64,000 nucleotides of DNA. Source: Torreya grandis (lineage: Eukaryota; Streptophyta; Pinopsida; Cupressales; Taxaceae). The stretch spans positions 6,322,501 to 6,386,500 of the forward strand of contig JARHVA010000157.1 in NCBI GenBank assembly GCA_037957365.1, read 5' to 3'. Below the pieces are notes generated by a model. It was not told the origin of the DNA and ran no database searches. It was given only the letters and a program-made list of their open reading frames with translations. Every line of letters starts with the position of its first letter. Within the stretch, counting starts at the first letter, position 1. Shown piece after piece: positions 33,639-46,687 of this stretch. A program made the position numbers and the translations under genes.

Positions 33639-36600
33639 TGTTGATGCTTCCATTTGTCTCACAAGTGCTCTTAGTGTTGAAGAACGCTTCTCATTTTAAG
33701 ATTTTGAGAATCCAAGGCATGAGTTGTAGTTTGTGACAATTCTAATTGCCTGTGATGGAATAGAAGTAGAGTAATGCAAAATTTGTCTACAATATTTATA
33801 TGATTTGGGTGGTTGGGATCCACCTTGGTCCTAAATTTATGTATATCTTTGTTGTTGATGATGGATTATGATCATAAATTTGACTACAAACTATTCTAAA
33901 TGGATATTTACAGTTAAATTTAAGCTAAAGTGAATCATTAAAAAAAGGGGGCAAAAGAGAAAAAGTAAGGAAAAAAGAACACATGTGATTGTCACTCTTT
34001 ACCTAGAACAAAATGATAAAGTCTCCATTAGGCTGAGCATACATTGAACTAGTTAATAATGTAAAATAGCATGAGTTCAAATTTCATTACTAACCATGCA
34101 TACTTATAAGGGAGAGTACGCAAGGCACAAGTAAAGATTAAATTCAATTTATAGATTAGCTACCAAATTTTGAATAACATATGCACATCCAAATCCAGAG
34201 CAAATAAAATGAAATGAACTCAAATATTTTCAACTAATCTAGTTCAACATAGATTAACAACCCTGTAGCCAAAATATAGAACATTTAAGAGACCATTCAA
34301 AATTCAAGGCATTAAGCAATAATTGGGAGAAAGCTAATAAATATTAACACAACCACACAGATAATCTTCATAGAATTCCTTAGTTAAATTAATTGCTTCA
34401 AGTATACAATTTACTCAAATCTCTCCCCTTTTAAAAAATTTAAAATACTACCTTTTATAGAAGAACAAGGTAGTATACCGATCAGTCACAAGATACAAAA
34501 TATCTCAGAGATAAGGATAACTATCTTTTTTACCATGTTCCAACATATATTTATTTTCCCAAAGTGGGCTAACATATAGGCAAATATGCTAAAAAACTTG
34601 CATATGCCTTTTCAATGAAATATTTTATTTCAAAATGTCACAAAATTATACAAAATAGAATATTATTAACCAGCTGGTGGTCAGTGTGTTGAAGTCCCTT
34701 GCTGTTGTTTGCACTCCCTAAAAAATGACTGAGTATATAAAAATATGGCCAAGAGGCCAACTTTAGGTATTCATATCTTTTGAAGTGTAGTAGCAGGTAA
34801 ACTAAAATTTGATGCATATGATCTTGGCATAAATGTGAAAAACCCATTTAATTGTTTCTTCTGAAGCTACAGTGCTTGTGAGATATGGCCTTACCAATAT
34901 GCTCACCCGAATATGTTTACACCCTAAAAAATTGGCCAAGTTTATAAAAAATAACAAAAATGTGTTGGAGGGAAACCTTCCATATTTGTATCTTTTGGCA
35001 TGCTTCATCACATAAGTTGAATCTTGGAAAAAAGGTCATGGAACAAAGGTGAACAAACCCATTTGACTATTTCTCTTGAAACTACAGTGCATATGAGATA
35101 TGACCCCTTCAAAATGACCACTAGGCTCTGTTTGGACCTACAAAACTAGCCAAAATGCTTTAAAGGCTAAATTTGCATCTCCATAACTTTTAATGCATAG
35201 TGTTGCATAATCTAAAATTTAACACAAATGTTCTTCGTATGAGGGTTAACAAATCCTTTTAACCATTTATCCTGAAGATGAAAAGCATGTGAGATATGGT
35301 CTCTTGAAAATGCATACTAGGCTCTATTTTCATTTCTATTTGACATTCGCATGACCATATTTGACGTCTCGAAGACCATCAAATTTAAGCTCATGTGATT
35401 TTTGTCTAGGTTTAAATTTGACATCTACGTGACTGTAATTTGACATTCGTGCGACCGTTATTGACGTCTCAAAGACCGTCAAATTTAAGCTTGTATGAAT
35501 TTTTTAATATGGGATTAAATTTGACATCTGCATGACTGTCATCTATTTTTTGGCCAACTTTGAATTTTTTAATCTTAAAGCACATAACTCATCAAGACAC
35601 CAAGTTTTTAGGGAATGGGCTTAATACCAAAAGGAACAAACCTATTTTATTTTCTAGTCCTGGGAGATTTATAAATGCACCTATAAAATATTAAAATGAG
35701 CCCTTTTCTATGATTTTGCATGACATTCATATACTTGTCAAAAAAATAGTCTAAAACTACTTAGGAGCCAACTTTGCATACTTATACTTTTTATGCAATA
35801 CATCATATGAGCTCAAACTTAATGAAAATGTTCTTTGTACAAAGGTGAACAAACCCATTTGACCATTTCCTATAAAATTACGACACATGAGAGATATAGC
35901 TTTATGAAAATGTCTACTAGGCTCTTTTTGGACTTCCTGAAAAATGGCTAAGTATGGGAAAATGATAGATTTTGTTTGAGAGACCAACTTTGAAGGCTAA
36001 TAAATTTTTATGTGATTATGTGGAGGACTTGAAAATTGAGGCATATAGACTTGGCATAAATGTTAACACACCTATATGACCAATTTTATTTGACTTGTCC
36101 ACATGTGGAAATGGTGATGTCAACAAAATATCTACTCAAATTTTCTACCACTTGATCAAAATGTCTAGATGAACACAGTGAAGGACTAGATGAAAACCAA
36201 GCACTTCCATACTTACTTTAGACACTCTTGACACCCCATAGGGTCCTTATAACATGTCCATGGCCTTTTGACTTTTTAATATCATGTTCACTCTATCTAA
36301 TTAAAAGCTAAGAAGTAGAGAGGATGTCGGACGATGATCCAAATAATTGCACATGATTGATCCCAAAGTTAAGTGTTCAATTTTATCAAAACTCTTTGCT
36401 TTGTTGGATTAGATAAAGTGAGAACTATTAGATCTTTCACGATGCACATTTTTTAGGCCAAAACTTGATTTTTCTTTGCTCTATTAGATCATGTCCCATG
36501 ATGAAACAAGGATCATTGGATCTATGAATAAATGAGGACATTAAGTTAGGACCCATAGGATATAAATAACTTAGGCTAAGAAACTAAGGCTAAGGTCTCA

Positions 36601-37140
36601 TTCATAATAATAAATATGATGGGGCCTTATGATTAAAACCATAGGCTAAGGCATAAACAAAAAGGGAACATGTTAGAAAATATAAAAAAGAACCCTGCAA
36701 AGCCATATTTAGACATGGTTATGGAAAATAAGAAATGAAAAGGGAAAAAAATAGGACCAAATATTCCAATCGAATTATTCCCACCAAGATTTTAATTTGA
36801 ACCAAGGGTTTTAGGCTTAGGGTTTTGCTGAAGGAGGGTCAAGATCTACTTCCCATAGACCAAAGGCTAGTAAAAGCCTGGGTTATACCACATTATGAAA
36901 CTTTTGATAAACATTTATCAGTGTTATCTCCATGAAAATTGTATTTTCCATTCACAAGGTAAATCATTAGCAAGATTAGGCAAATTAAAGTTCAATAACG
37001 AAAAGAGAATAAACCATTTTATCGAAGAGGATGATCTTTAGATTCCAAAAACACTCAAACATGCCAATTTTTGTGTGTTAAGGTTCAAAACACTCAAAGG
37101 TCCCAATTTTCAAGAAAATGGGGGTATGTTGGCCCCAAAA
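33639..37140. repeat. element D left LTR
   Basis: This is a 3.5-kb LTR. At about 34690-35960 it contains an array of degenerate ~200-bp tandem units recognisable by GAGATATG (34880, 35095, 35291, 35891), GGCTCTNTTTGGAC and AACAAACCCATTTGACC. Within it, at 35341-35540, a 100-bp direct repeat carries TTGACGTCTC and ACC[AG]TCAAATTTAAGC. The end ...GGGGGTATGTTGGCCCCAAAA is shared with the right LTR. Confidence 0.88.
34690..35960. repeat. ~200-bp degenerate tandem repeats inside the D left LTR
   Basis: GAGATATG anchors are 215 and 196 bp apart, then 600 bp (three periods) to the next. Flanking words recur in the same order in every unit. The right LTR has the same array at about 41950-43240. Confidence 0.7.
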
Positions 37141-37142
37141 AA

Positions 37143-37159
37143 TGGTGACTCATAGGGGA
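37143..37159 (+). other. element D primer-binding-site candidate (plus strand)
   Basis: TGGTGACTCATAGGGGA begins two bases after the left LTR. The TGG start and spacing fit a tRNA primer site. It conflicts with the strand of the gag relic. Confidence 0.45.
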
Positions 37160-38299
37160 AACATAAAAATATGTTAGAGCCTAGAGACTTTGGTTTGGAT
37201 AGATAAATAGGCCATCTATTCCATTTGATTAATACCATCATCGAGACCAGTTCATGGTTGAAACAAGTTTTATGTATGAAGAATTAGGATCAAACATTTA
37301 AAACATAGCCATGTTATGTGTGTGCTTAGATTTCACTTACTATTTATCATGGGATTCAGGAAACAACTTTTAGGTTTCATGCCTTTAATCATTCACATTT
37401 GACTGGGAGCATGTTTAAATATTCATTAAGAATCATGCTTTTAGCTTAGGAAAGGCTTGAACATTGATATGCTACTAGCTAGGCATCCATAAACCTGAAA
37501 GAGATACCTTTGATTCCACTCATGACCTTGCTCCACTTCCAACAAGGTGTCCATATCCCTGGTGGAGATTACTAGAATCACTTTTGCTTGAGAAGATTTT
37601 GATTTTACAATAAGCTCTTATTTTTATATTTTTTAGATCTTTTTTTTGAGCTTCTAGCAAAGGTTGGGAACTAAGTTCACCAAGTTTAGGGATTTGGTCA
37701 AGTTTTTGAGTTTCAGATAATTGCCTTTGGCTGTAGCCTTTATCCCAAATAAGGATGTTTGTTAAGTGCAAGCATGGTTGTGTCTCAATAAGTCAATCTT
37801 TCATTCCACATATGTAATTATTCTTAAAACTCAAGTTTAGGTCAAGATAATGTATAAGTTCCTATGAAATATTTAGCTTATTCATCAGTCTTTACTAGTT
37901 TCTCTAAATTATGACACAAGCTTGTGTTTCAAACTATGGTCAACATGAGTGTGAGGTTCATACCTTCATTCTTAAATCTTTTGGTATTTCAAATAAATTT
38001 GAACAAATTTGAGCTAGGGATGTCCAAAAAAGACTTATTAAGAGCAATGAACAAAGAAAAAAAAATAAACACACAACATAAATCAATAAAGCAAGAAGCA
38101 AAAAAGGAAGAAAACAAATATATATGCTTATGTACAAACAAGGGATATGAAGAAAACAAAATGAAAAAGAAAGAATAGAAAAGAAACTAATCTAAGGTCA
38201 TCTAAATTCATAAAATACTTACCTCTAACATCAAATGGAAAATTATTTAATCTACTACAACACCTTGAAATCTAAGTGTTTTCTGATGTCATCTTCCTA
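37160..38299. other. element D interior, unassigned
   Basis: No supported gene was found. Short frames on both strands (37520-37771 minus, 37924-38178 plus) have low-complexity Lys/Glu-rich or chance composition. Confidence 0.45.
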
Positions 38300-40260
38300 T
38301 AGATATGGGCATTTGTATGCTTGTGTCTTTTGGATGGTGTGACTTGATCTCCTATCAGCCTCCTCAGATGCAGGGATTGAAGATATGACTCTAATACCTA
38401 ATTTAATTCTTCATAAATTCTCCTAATTTATAATAAGAGTGTCAGTTCTACTTCATCCATAGATAGGTATTGGCCTATATCATATTTACTCAATAATGAT
38501 AATGTAGCTTGCATCTTCAAACTAATGCCTTCATTAGGTTTTTTATGAGGTGGAAGTGAACTACCAATATTTACATAAAAATATTCCAATTTATCCCAAA
38601 AGGCATCTTCATCCTGATCAACTGAATGATGTCCACCCAAAATCTCATCATAAGAAACATGTTGGTCCCATATTGTAGGCCTCTTAATGAAGTCATATGA
38701 TAATTTTTGATTTGATTCACATGCCTCATCCTCATCTTTGGTGAAAAAAGGAAACTCTTCTATCCAATCAAACTTTAACTTGTCTTGGTTTGATTCCTCT
38801 CAAATATTATCATCTTCTAGGAGCTCTAGATCATTGGTGAAATTCATAGATGAAGCATCCATGTGTTGTCATATTCTATCATCTACTATCTTTAGCTCCT
38901 TGATCCTATTTAGAAAATCATAGTATGACTATTGCCAATGATCATCTTCTTTTGGGGTATTCTCTATTTTATAAATAAACCTACATGGGTTACCTCCTTG
39001 GCTACCTTCTGAAGAAAGATCATCTTGTATTTGATCCATATCTACTTCTAACAACTCTTCTTCTTCATCTACAAACATATCCATGATGACATCTTGTTGA
39101 TCTTCAATTACAATTTATTTTACATCTTCACACATATAAGTTATCATAGATTCAATTTCTTTAATTAGATCATCTTTGTCTTCATCTCCATCTTCAAATG
39201 AAAAATCAATGGTTTGCATGAAACCTTGAGATGCTCCTGCAAGGCAGATGTTACTAAAATAAAGTCTTAATTAGGCACAATTTCATAGGTTTTAGAAATA
39301 TTAAAATGATCAACAAAAATAATATCATTGAAAATCATGTGTACGTCTTCAAAAATTACATTATTACTGCTATAAAACCCATATGGAGGCTTATCAAACC
39401 TTTGAGAAGCATAATTTTTGTCATAACTTTCCCTTGTATTTCCTACTTATTTTTGTAACTATAAAAAATTAGTGCTCAATTTATGGATCATTTATAATAT
39501 CAAGTCATTTGAATTTTTTGGTATCTCAGGCTCATGAATTGGAAGATTATTATTGGCTATGGGCATGAGAGTTATATAATTTTTTGGATGAAATCCACTT
39601 GTAGTGCTATTTGGGAAATCTATTTTTTGGCCAGGATATGTTTGACTTAAGAGAAAATAGTTCTGAACTAGTTTTAAAGTAGGCATATTAAAGATGATAT
39701 TCTAGATGAGCCAATTTGATTTGACATTAGGCATAGAATATGCCATCTGACCCTGGGGTTGTATTTGGTCATTAATGACTACAGCTTCAGAATAGGTCTA
39801 GGTCAATGTGTTTATGACTAGAAGAGATCTTTTTAGGAACATAGAGGTCAAGAGATCTATAGAATCCTTATAAATCTCTAAGGCTAAAGCCTTTTTAGGT
39901 CTATAAAGGCTATAATTTTATTAAACATCTTCTGGAACCTAGAATTAAAAGATCTAATGGTTTCATTAACATCATTTTTAATGGTGATGAACTATTGATA
40001 TAGAATGCATGGACTAATAATTTTGCCAAATTGGTCAATGAAGATATTGTTAAAATCATTCCAGTTAGTAATGCAACCTCTGGAAGGTTAAGAAACCATT
40101 CATAGGAAACATATTTAAAAGTAAATGAAAATAATTTATAGGCTAAGTCTTCATGAATTACATTCAACAATCTCAGAGTAGCTTTGAATGACTTAATATG
40201 TTCTTTAGCCATAATAACATTATTTGGGTTAAAGAAGGCAAATACCTTTCTAGATTTAGA
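38300..40260 (-). pseudogene. element D gag-like relic on the minus strand
   Basis: Minus-strand codons at 39910-40212 carry a Gypsy gag core: FAFFNPNN leading into AKEHIKSFKATLRLL, HEDLAYKLFSFTF, then YEWFLNLPE and a SLTNLAKLL helix. The pattern EHI-F, ED-A-LF-FTL, EWF-LP fits retrotransposon gag. Further minus-strand segments continue to about 38300. Among them is an acidic frame at 38428-38640 (HHSVDQDEDAFWDKLEYFY) in phase with the gag start. I do not recognise these later segments. Nothing resembling protease or polymerase follows. The gag is antisense to the primer-site candidate after the left LTR. Either D runs minus, or a minus-strand gag fragment was inserted in it. Confidence 0.6.
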
Positions 40261-40928
40261 TAAAGATCATACACTATACCTAGTATATTTATTGAAGATT
40301 CACCTAGCCAAGCCATACCTTGAACACATGAGCACCCTGAGCTAGTGAAGTAGATTGGGAGCTTGAAGATTTTTTCTCACCTTGGTCTTGCTTTGGATAA
40401 TTTTAACTCAAAGATTGAAGATCCTATTTGAAATACAATGTGTCAAGTAAATATTTATAAATAATAAAGATTAAACTTGTACATTAAGCTAATTTTGTAA
40501 ATTTATATATAAATAATAACCAAAGACATCAAATTTTAATTAAACTAGCCAAAAAAATGTCCCTAATTTCGTAAATATGGTTAATCTTTACAATCTTAAG
40601 TTCAAATGAACCCAAATTTTTGAAAGATATACCAATCTTTGATCAAAATAAGTTATTCTAACCTAAAATACTTTAGATCTTCAAATCTTAAGCTATCCTT
40701 ACCAAAACTTACCATATAAATTCAAATAATAACAATATTTATCTAAATAAGCACCAAGACCAATCTAAACCTGTGAAAATTAATGATCTTTACACAAATG
40801 AGTAAAGAATTACAAAAATATGTAAAGAATACACTTATATTTGATTGAGACACATTAAAACCAGCAAAGATCCTATAAATTCACAAAGATTTATGCCCTC
40901 CTTCTACCACCAACAGAGCTCTTTCTCT
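40261..40928. other. element D interior next to the right LTR, unassigned
   Basis: No coding pattern was seen. If D is read on the minus strand this is the 5' leader between LTR and gag. A TTGGTGGTAGAAGG stretch on that strand, 15-30 bases from the LTR, would be the alternative primer-site candidate. Confidence 0.4.
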
Positions 40929-43900
40929 TATTGATGCTTCTAATTGCCTCACAAGTGCTCTTAGTGTTGATGAACACTTCTCATTTTAGAATCCTGAGGA
41001 TATAGGGCATGAATTGTTGTTTGTGATAATTTGGGATGTCTATGATGGAATAGAAGTAGAGTAATTCAAAATTTTTCCACAATATTTATATGATTTGGTG
41101 GTTGGGAGCCACCTTGGTCCTAAATTTATGTACATCTTTGTTGTTGATGATGGATTATGATAAATTTTTTGAATACAAACTATTCTAAATGGATATTTAT
41201 AGTAAAATTTAAGATAAAGTGAATCATTAAAAAATCAGACAAAAGAGGAAAGGTAGGGCAGAAAGATCATAGGTGATTACCAGTCTTTACTTAGAACAAA
41301 ATGACAAAGTCTCTATTAAGTTGAGCATACATTGAACTAGTTAATAATGAAAAATAGCATGAGCTCAAATCTCATTACTAGCTAGGTAAACTTTTAAGGA
41401 GAGTATGAAAGACATAATTAAAGATCAAATTCACTTTATAAATTAGCTACCAAAATTTGAATAACATATGCATATCCAAATCTAGAGCAAATAAAATGAA
41501 CTCAAATCTTTTTAACTAATCTAGTTCAATATAGATTAGCAATCCTATAGCCAAAATATAGCTCAACATTTAAGATACCATGTAAAATTCAAGACATTGA
41601 CCAATTTTTGGGAGAAATCTAATAACTATTAACATAGCCACACAAACAATCTTCAAAGAATTCTTTAGCTGGATTAATTGCTCCAAGTATACAATTTGCT
41701 CAAAATCCCCCCTTTTACAAAATGAAAAATATTGCCTTTTATAAAAGAAGAAGGTAGTATACCAGTTAGTTATAAGATATAAAATACCTTAGAGATAAAA
41801 ACAACTGTTTTTTATACCAAGTTCTAGCATACATTTGTTTTTCCAAAGTGGGCTGACATATAGACAAATATGCTAACAAAATTGCATATGTCTTTTCAAT
41901 GAAATATTCTATTTTAAAATGTCATAAAATTCTATAAAATAGAATATTATTAACCAGCTGGTGGTTTGTGTGTTGGTGAAGTCCCTTGCTGGTATTTGCA
42001 CTCCTTGAAAAATGACCATGGAAAAATAGTGAAATATGGCCAAGAGGCCAACTTTAGGTCTTTGTTTCTTTTAATGTGTAATAGTAGGTAAGCTGAAATT
42101 TGGTGCATATTATCTTGGCATAAATGTAAAAAAACCCATTTAACCATTTGTTTTTGAAGCTTCAATGCTTGCGAGATATGGCCTTTCCAATATGCTTACT
42201 TGGATATGTTTGCACCCTAAAAAATTGGCTATCTGGAAAAAACAATATAAAATGCACTGAAGGGAAACTTTCCATGTTTGTATCTTTTAGTATGCTTGAT
42301 CACATAAGTTGAATCTTGACTAAAATGGTCATGGAATAAAGGTGAATAAATCCGTTTGACTGTTTATCCTAAAAATATAGTGCATATGAGATATGACCCC
42401 TTGAAAATGACCACTAGGCTCTGTTTAGACCTAGAAAACCAGCCAAAATACTTTGAAGGCCAACTTTGCTTGTCTATAAATTTTAATGTATTAGGTTGCA
42501 TGATCTCAAATTTAGTGTAAATATTCCTTGTATGAGGGTTAACAAATTGATTAACCATTTTTCTTGAAGATGCAACACATGTGAGATATGGCCTCTTAAA
42601 AATTCCTACTAGGTTCTATTTTCATTTCCATTTCCATTTGACATTCATGCAATTGTATTTGACGTCTTAAAGACCATCAAATTTAATCTCATGTGATTTT
42701 TACCTAGGTTTAAATTTGATGTCTACACAACTATAATTTGACATTCACGTGACTATTATTGATGTCTTGAATATCGTCAAATTTAATCTCATATGAATTT
42801 TTGCATGGGATTAAATTTAATGTTCGTGTGACTGCCATCTATTTTTTGCCCAGCTTTGAATTTTTTAATCTTGAAGCACAGAACTCATCAAGGCACCAAA
42901 TTTGTAGGGAATCAAATTAATACCAAAAGGAACAAACCCATTTGATCCACTAGTCCTGGGAGCTTGATAAATGCACCTATAAAATGTTAAAATGAGCCAT
43001 TTTCTATTGTTTTGTATGACATTCATACACTTGTCAGGGAAATAGTTTAAAACTACTTGAGAGCCAATTTTGTACACTAATATCTTTTGATGTGTTATGT
43101 TTCATGAGCTCAAACTTAGCAAAGATGTTCCTTGTACAAAGGTGAACAAACCCATTTGACCATTTTCTCTGAAGTTTTAGCACATGAGAGATATGGATTC
43201 ATGAAAATGCCTACCAGGATTTTTTTGGACTCTAAAAAAATGGCAATGGGAAAGTGACCGATTTTATTTGAGAGACCAAATTTGAAGGTTAATAAATTTT
43301 GATACGATTATGTGGAGGACTTGAAACTTGGGGCATATAGAATTGGCAATAATGTGAACACACCTATATGACTAATTTTACTTGACTCATCCACACATGG
43401 AAATGGTGATGTCAACAAAGTACCTTCTCAAATTTTTTATCACTTGACTGAAATGTCTAGATGAACACAATGAAGGACCAGATGAAAACCAAGCACTTCC
43501 ATACTTACTCCAAACACTCTTGACACCCCATAGGGTCCTTGTAACCTGTCCATGTCCTTTTAACTTTTCAATATCATATTCACTCTATTGAATTAAAAGT
43601 CAAGAAGTAATGAGGACTATTAGATGATGATCCAAATAATTGCACATGATTGATCCCAAAGTTAAGTGTTCACTTTTGTTGTAACTCTTCTCTTTATTGG
43701 ATTAGATAAAATGAGAACGTGAGGACTATTGGATCTCTCAAGATGCACATTTTTAGACCAAAACTCAGGTTTTCTTCACTTTGTTAGATCATGTCTCATG
43801 ATGAAATGAGGATCAATAGATTTGTGAAGAAATGAGGATGTTAAGTTAGGACTCGTAGGATATAAAGAACTTAGGCTAAGATGTTAAGGCTAAGGTCCCA

Positions 43901-44440
43901 TTAATATTAATAAATATGATGGGGCCTTAGGATTAAAACTATAGGCTAAGGCATAAACACAAAGGGACCACATTAGAAAATATAAAAAGTAACCCTGCAA
44001 AGCCATCTTTAGACATGGTTAGGGAAAACAGGAAATGAAAATGGGAAAACATAGGACCAAATGTTCCCACCTAATTATTCCCACCAAGATTTTAATTTGA
44101 ACAAAGGGTTTTAGGCATAGGGTTTTGTTGAAAGAGGGTCAGGATCTACTCCCCATAGACCAAAGGCTGGTAAAAGCCTAGGTTGTATCACGCTGTGAAA
44201 CTTTTGATCAACATTTATCAGTGTTATCTCCATGAAACCTACACTTTCCATTCACAAGGTAAATCATTAGAAAGATTAGGAAAATTAAAGTTTAATAATG
44301 AAAAGAGAATAAGCCATTTTATCAAAGAGGATGATCTTCAGATTCTAATAACATTCAAACATGCCAATTTTTTAGTGTTACGATTCAAAGCACTCAAAGG
44401 TTCCAATTTTCAATAAAATGGGGGTATGTTGGCCCCAAAA
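40929..44440. repeat. element D right LTR
   Basis: This 3512-bp partner of 33639-37140 carries the same internal repeat array and the same GGGGTATGTTGGCCCCAAAA terminus. The ATTGG duplication follows it. Confidence 0.88.
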
Positions 44441-44686
<246 letters not shown>

Positions 44687-46431
44687 TTTAGCACCAGATC
44701 CAATCGATATAAGCAACTATGAAAACTTAAATATTGAGGAAGGCAACGATATTGTTTTTGGTTTCCCATGTAATGAATTTCATTAATCTATGAATGAGAT
44801 TATTGTAGGTTACTCATACAAATATTCATATTCATACACTCTCACATATTATTGGTAATCTGATCAACATATAGACATTGGAATGAAATGCAATAAATCT
44901 TTGTTCATGTCCTAACTCTGACTAGTTCACGTCCTAGCTCTATTCCATGCACAAGTGAATATTTATTCATTTATATGTGCATGAGACTATATCCATTGAG
45001 TATGCATTTTAGGTCTATTCCATGTGGTCTACCGATAATATTAAACTATACATTTGATCTATCTATTCTGATCTACATGCCAAATCTTTCTGAAACCATC
45101 TCAAGCTTACAATTGTTAGTACATTTGATTTCTTAGAACCCAACACTACCATGATTCTTGTTGTTAAAATTGTCACTACCATTTAGGTAATACTTTTTTC
45201 TACTTTAAAATTTTCATTTAAGTTTATGCTCTTTGATGATGGTCTACATTCAGTTTTGTGCCTCAATAAATAGATAAAATCAGTATTGAACTCATATTGG
45301 ATTACTTAGAAATGTTTTGCTAGCACAGAATTTGTAGTCTCTATATGACATTTATGCAATATTTATACAAGTTTTTGTTGAGCACACATGAGTCTTTCCT
45401 ATATATTCCTATTGGGTAGTAATAAGTTTATAGTTTTTGTTTTGTTTTTTTGTTATTGGGTATTTAGAGTACATCCAAATTCATTATCTACTCTTTGTTA
45501 TAGTTTGTTAATGTTATGGTTTATTTATGGTTGATTCAAAATCAATTAGGAATATTTTTTTAGATTGCATAATCAATTATAGAGTCATATTATTCCCATT
45601 TAGGTAATAATCATTTGCTTTAAAATGGTATATGTAAATAAATTATAAATCGATGTCTTTGATTTAGTTTTCATTTTTGTATAGTTAATAGTTTGAGTAT
45701 TTGAGTTTGCCAAGTAATTTAAAAATTGTATTGTCTATGATTAGTCATTATTATTCAATTCAAAAGTGTCAAAGTAATTAATTATGTCTTATCTATTTTA
45801 AAAAGTCATAATATTCAAGATTAAAAGTGGACATTTCTTATATTGTAAATGATTCACTATTATTTGTACATGATGTCCTAAGTCAAATGTAAAATGCATC
45901 AATTTTAAATGGGGGAATCTATTCCATTAAAAAAAACATGCATTTGAGCTTCAAATATTCATCAACTAAGTAAACATCTTATTATGAAGGAGGATGGAGG
46001 CAAAATAGGCTGGAGGTCTTTCAACAACCTTTCATAGTTAGTAATGATGAGGCTGTATGAAGTTGTGTTGGCATTTTTCAGTTGTGTGTTTAATTTTTTA
46101 TTGTGTTATAATAATAATATATGTTATATTCTTGTTTAATTTTTTAATAAGTGAGCTAAAAATTCCTTCGTATTTTCCCTGAATATGAGATAGTGAAGAG
46201 AGTTGATAAAAGTACTACACATCATGATGTGGTTGGTGGTAAGCCACTTGCAATACCATCCTTTTGTGGTGGTTGGTAAACCAACTGAAAAACCATCCTT
46301 TTTGGTTATTGGTAATCCATACGTAAAACCATCATTAAGGTTTATGGTTGTCCTGAGAAAACCACCAAATCATGAGTAAAAGTACAAATATGGGATTGAT
46401 ATTTTCCCCATGTTCACACTAAGGAGGTGAA
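44687..46431 (+). other. element E interior, non-coding
   Basis: It begins with a decayed initiator-Met-type primer site (TTTAGCACCAGATCC) and ends with the polypurine tract AAGGAGGTGAA (46421-46431). No frame or domain was recognised between them. A short imperfect tandem (GGTTGGTAAACCAACTGAAAAACC-like, 46250-46350) is present. Confidence 0.5.
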
Positions 46432-46687
46432 TGCTAGAAATTTATAGTGTTCACATGAGTGGATTTACTATGGTAAATCTTTATTTACTTAGGTTAGTTT
46501 TTTCTACCCATGACCCTATAATGGTTATTTTTTTATTATACCTTCCTATTTAATAAGAAGTTGTTTTTCTATTACAATGGTTATATAATAGCCTATGTAT
46601 TGTTAAGCAAAATAATGTTGAATATAACAAAGTATTATTATTATTATTATTTTGATCTCTTTGTGGTTGGCTCCTCTATTTTTTATA
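46432..46687 (+). repeat. element E 3' LTR
   Basis: The 256-bp LTR starts TGCTAGAAATTTATAG and ends TTTTTTATA. It is uninterrupted and is the reference for recognising the split 5' LTR. Confidence 0.8.

Larger units (their letters stand above)
33639..44440. mobile_element. element D: LTR retrotransposon with ~3.5-kb LTRs, orientation unresolved
   Basis: The LTRs at 33639-37140 (3502 bp) and 40929-44440 (3512 bp) bound a 3.8-kb interior. The duplication ATTGG is exact at 33634-33638 and 44441-44445. The left terminus is TG, but the right terminus reads CCCCAAAA rather than CA. A primer-site-like TGGTGACTCATAGGGGA follows the left LTR, suggesting plus orientation, whereas the only recognisable gag reads on the minus strand. 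No pol is present, so D was non-autonomous. No convincing polypurine tract was found at either inner LTR edge. It sits inside the 5' LTR of element E. Confidence 0.85.
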
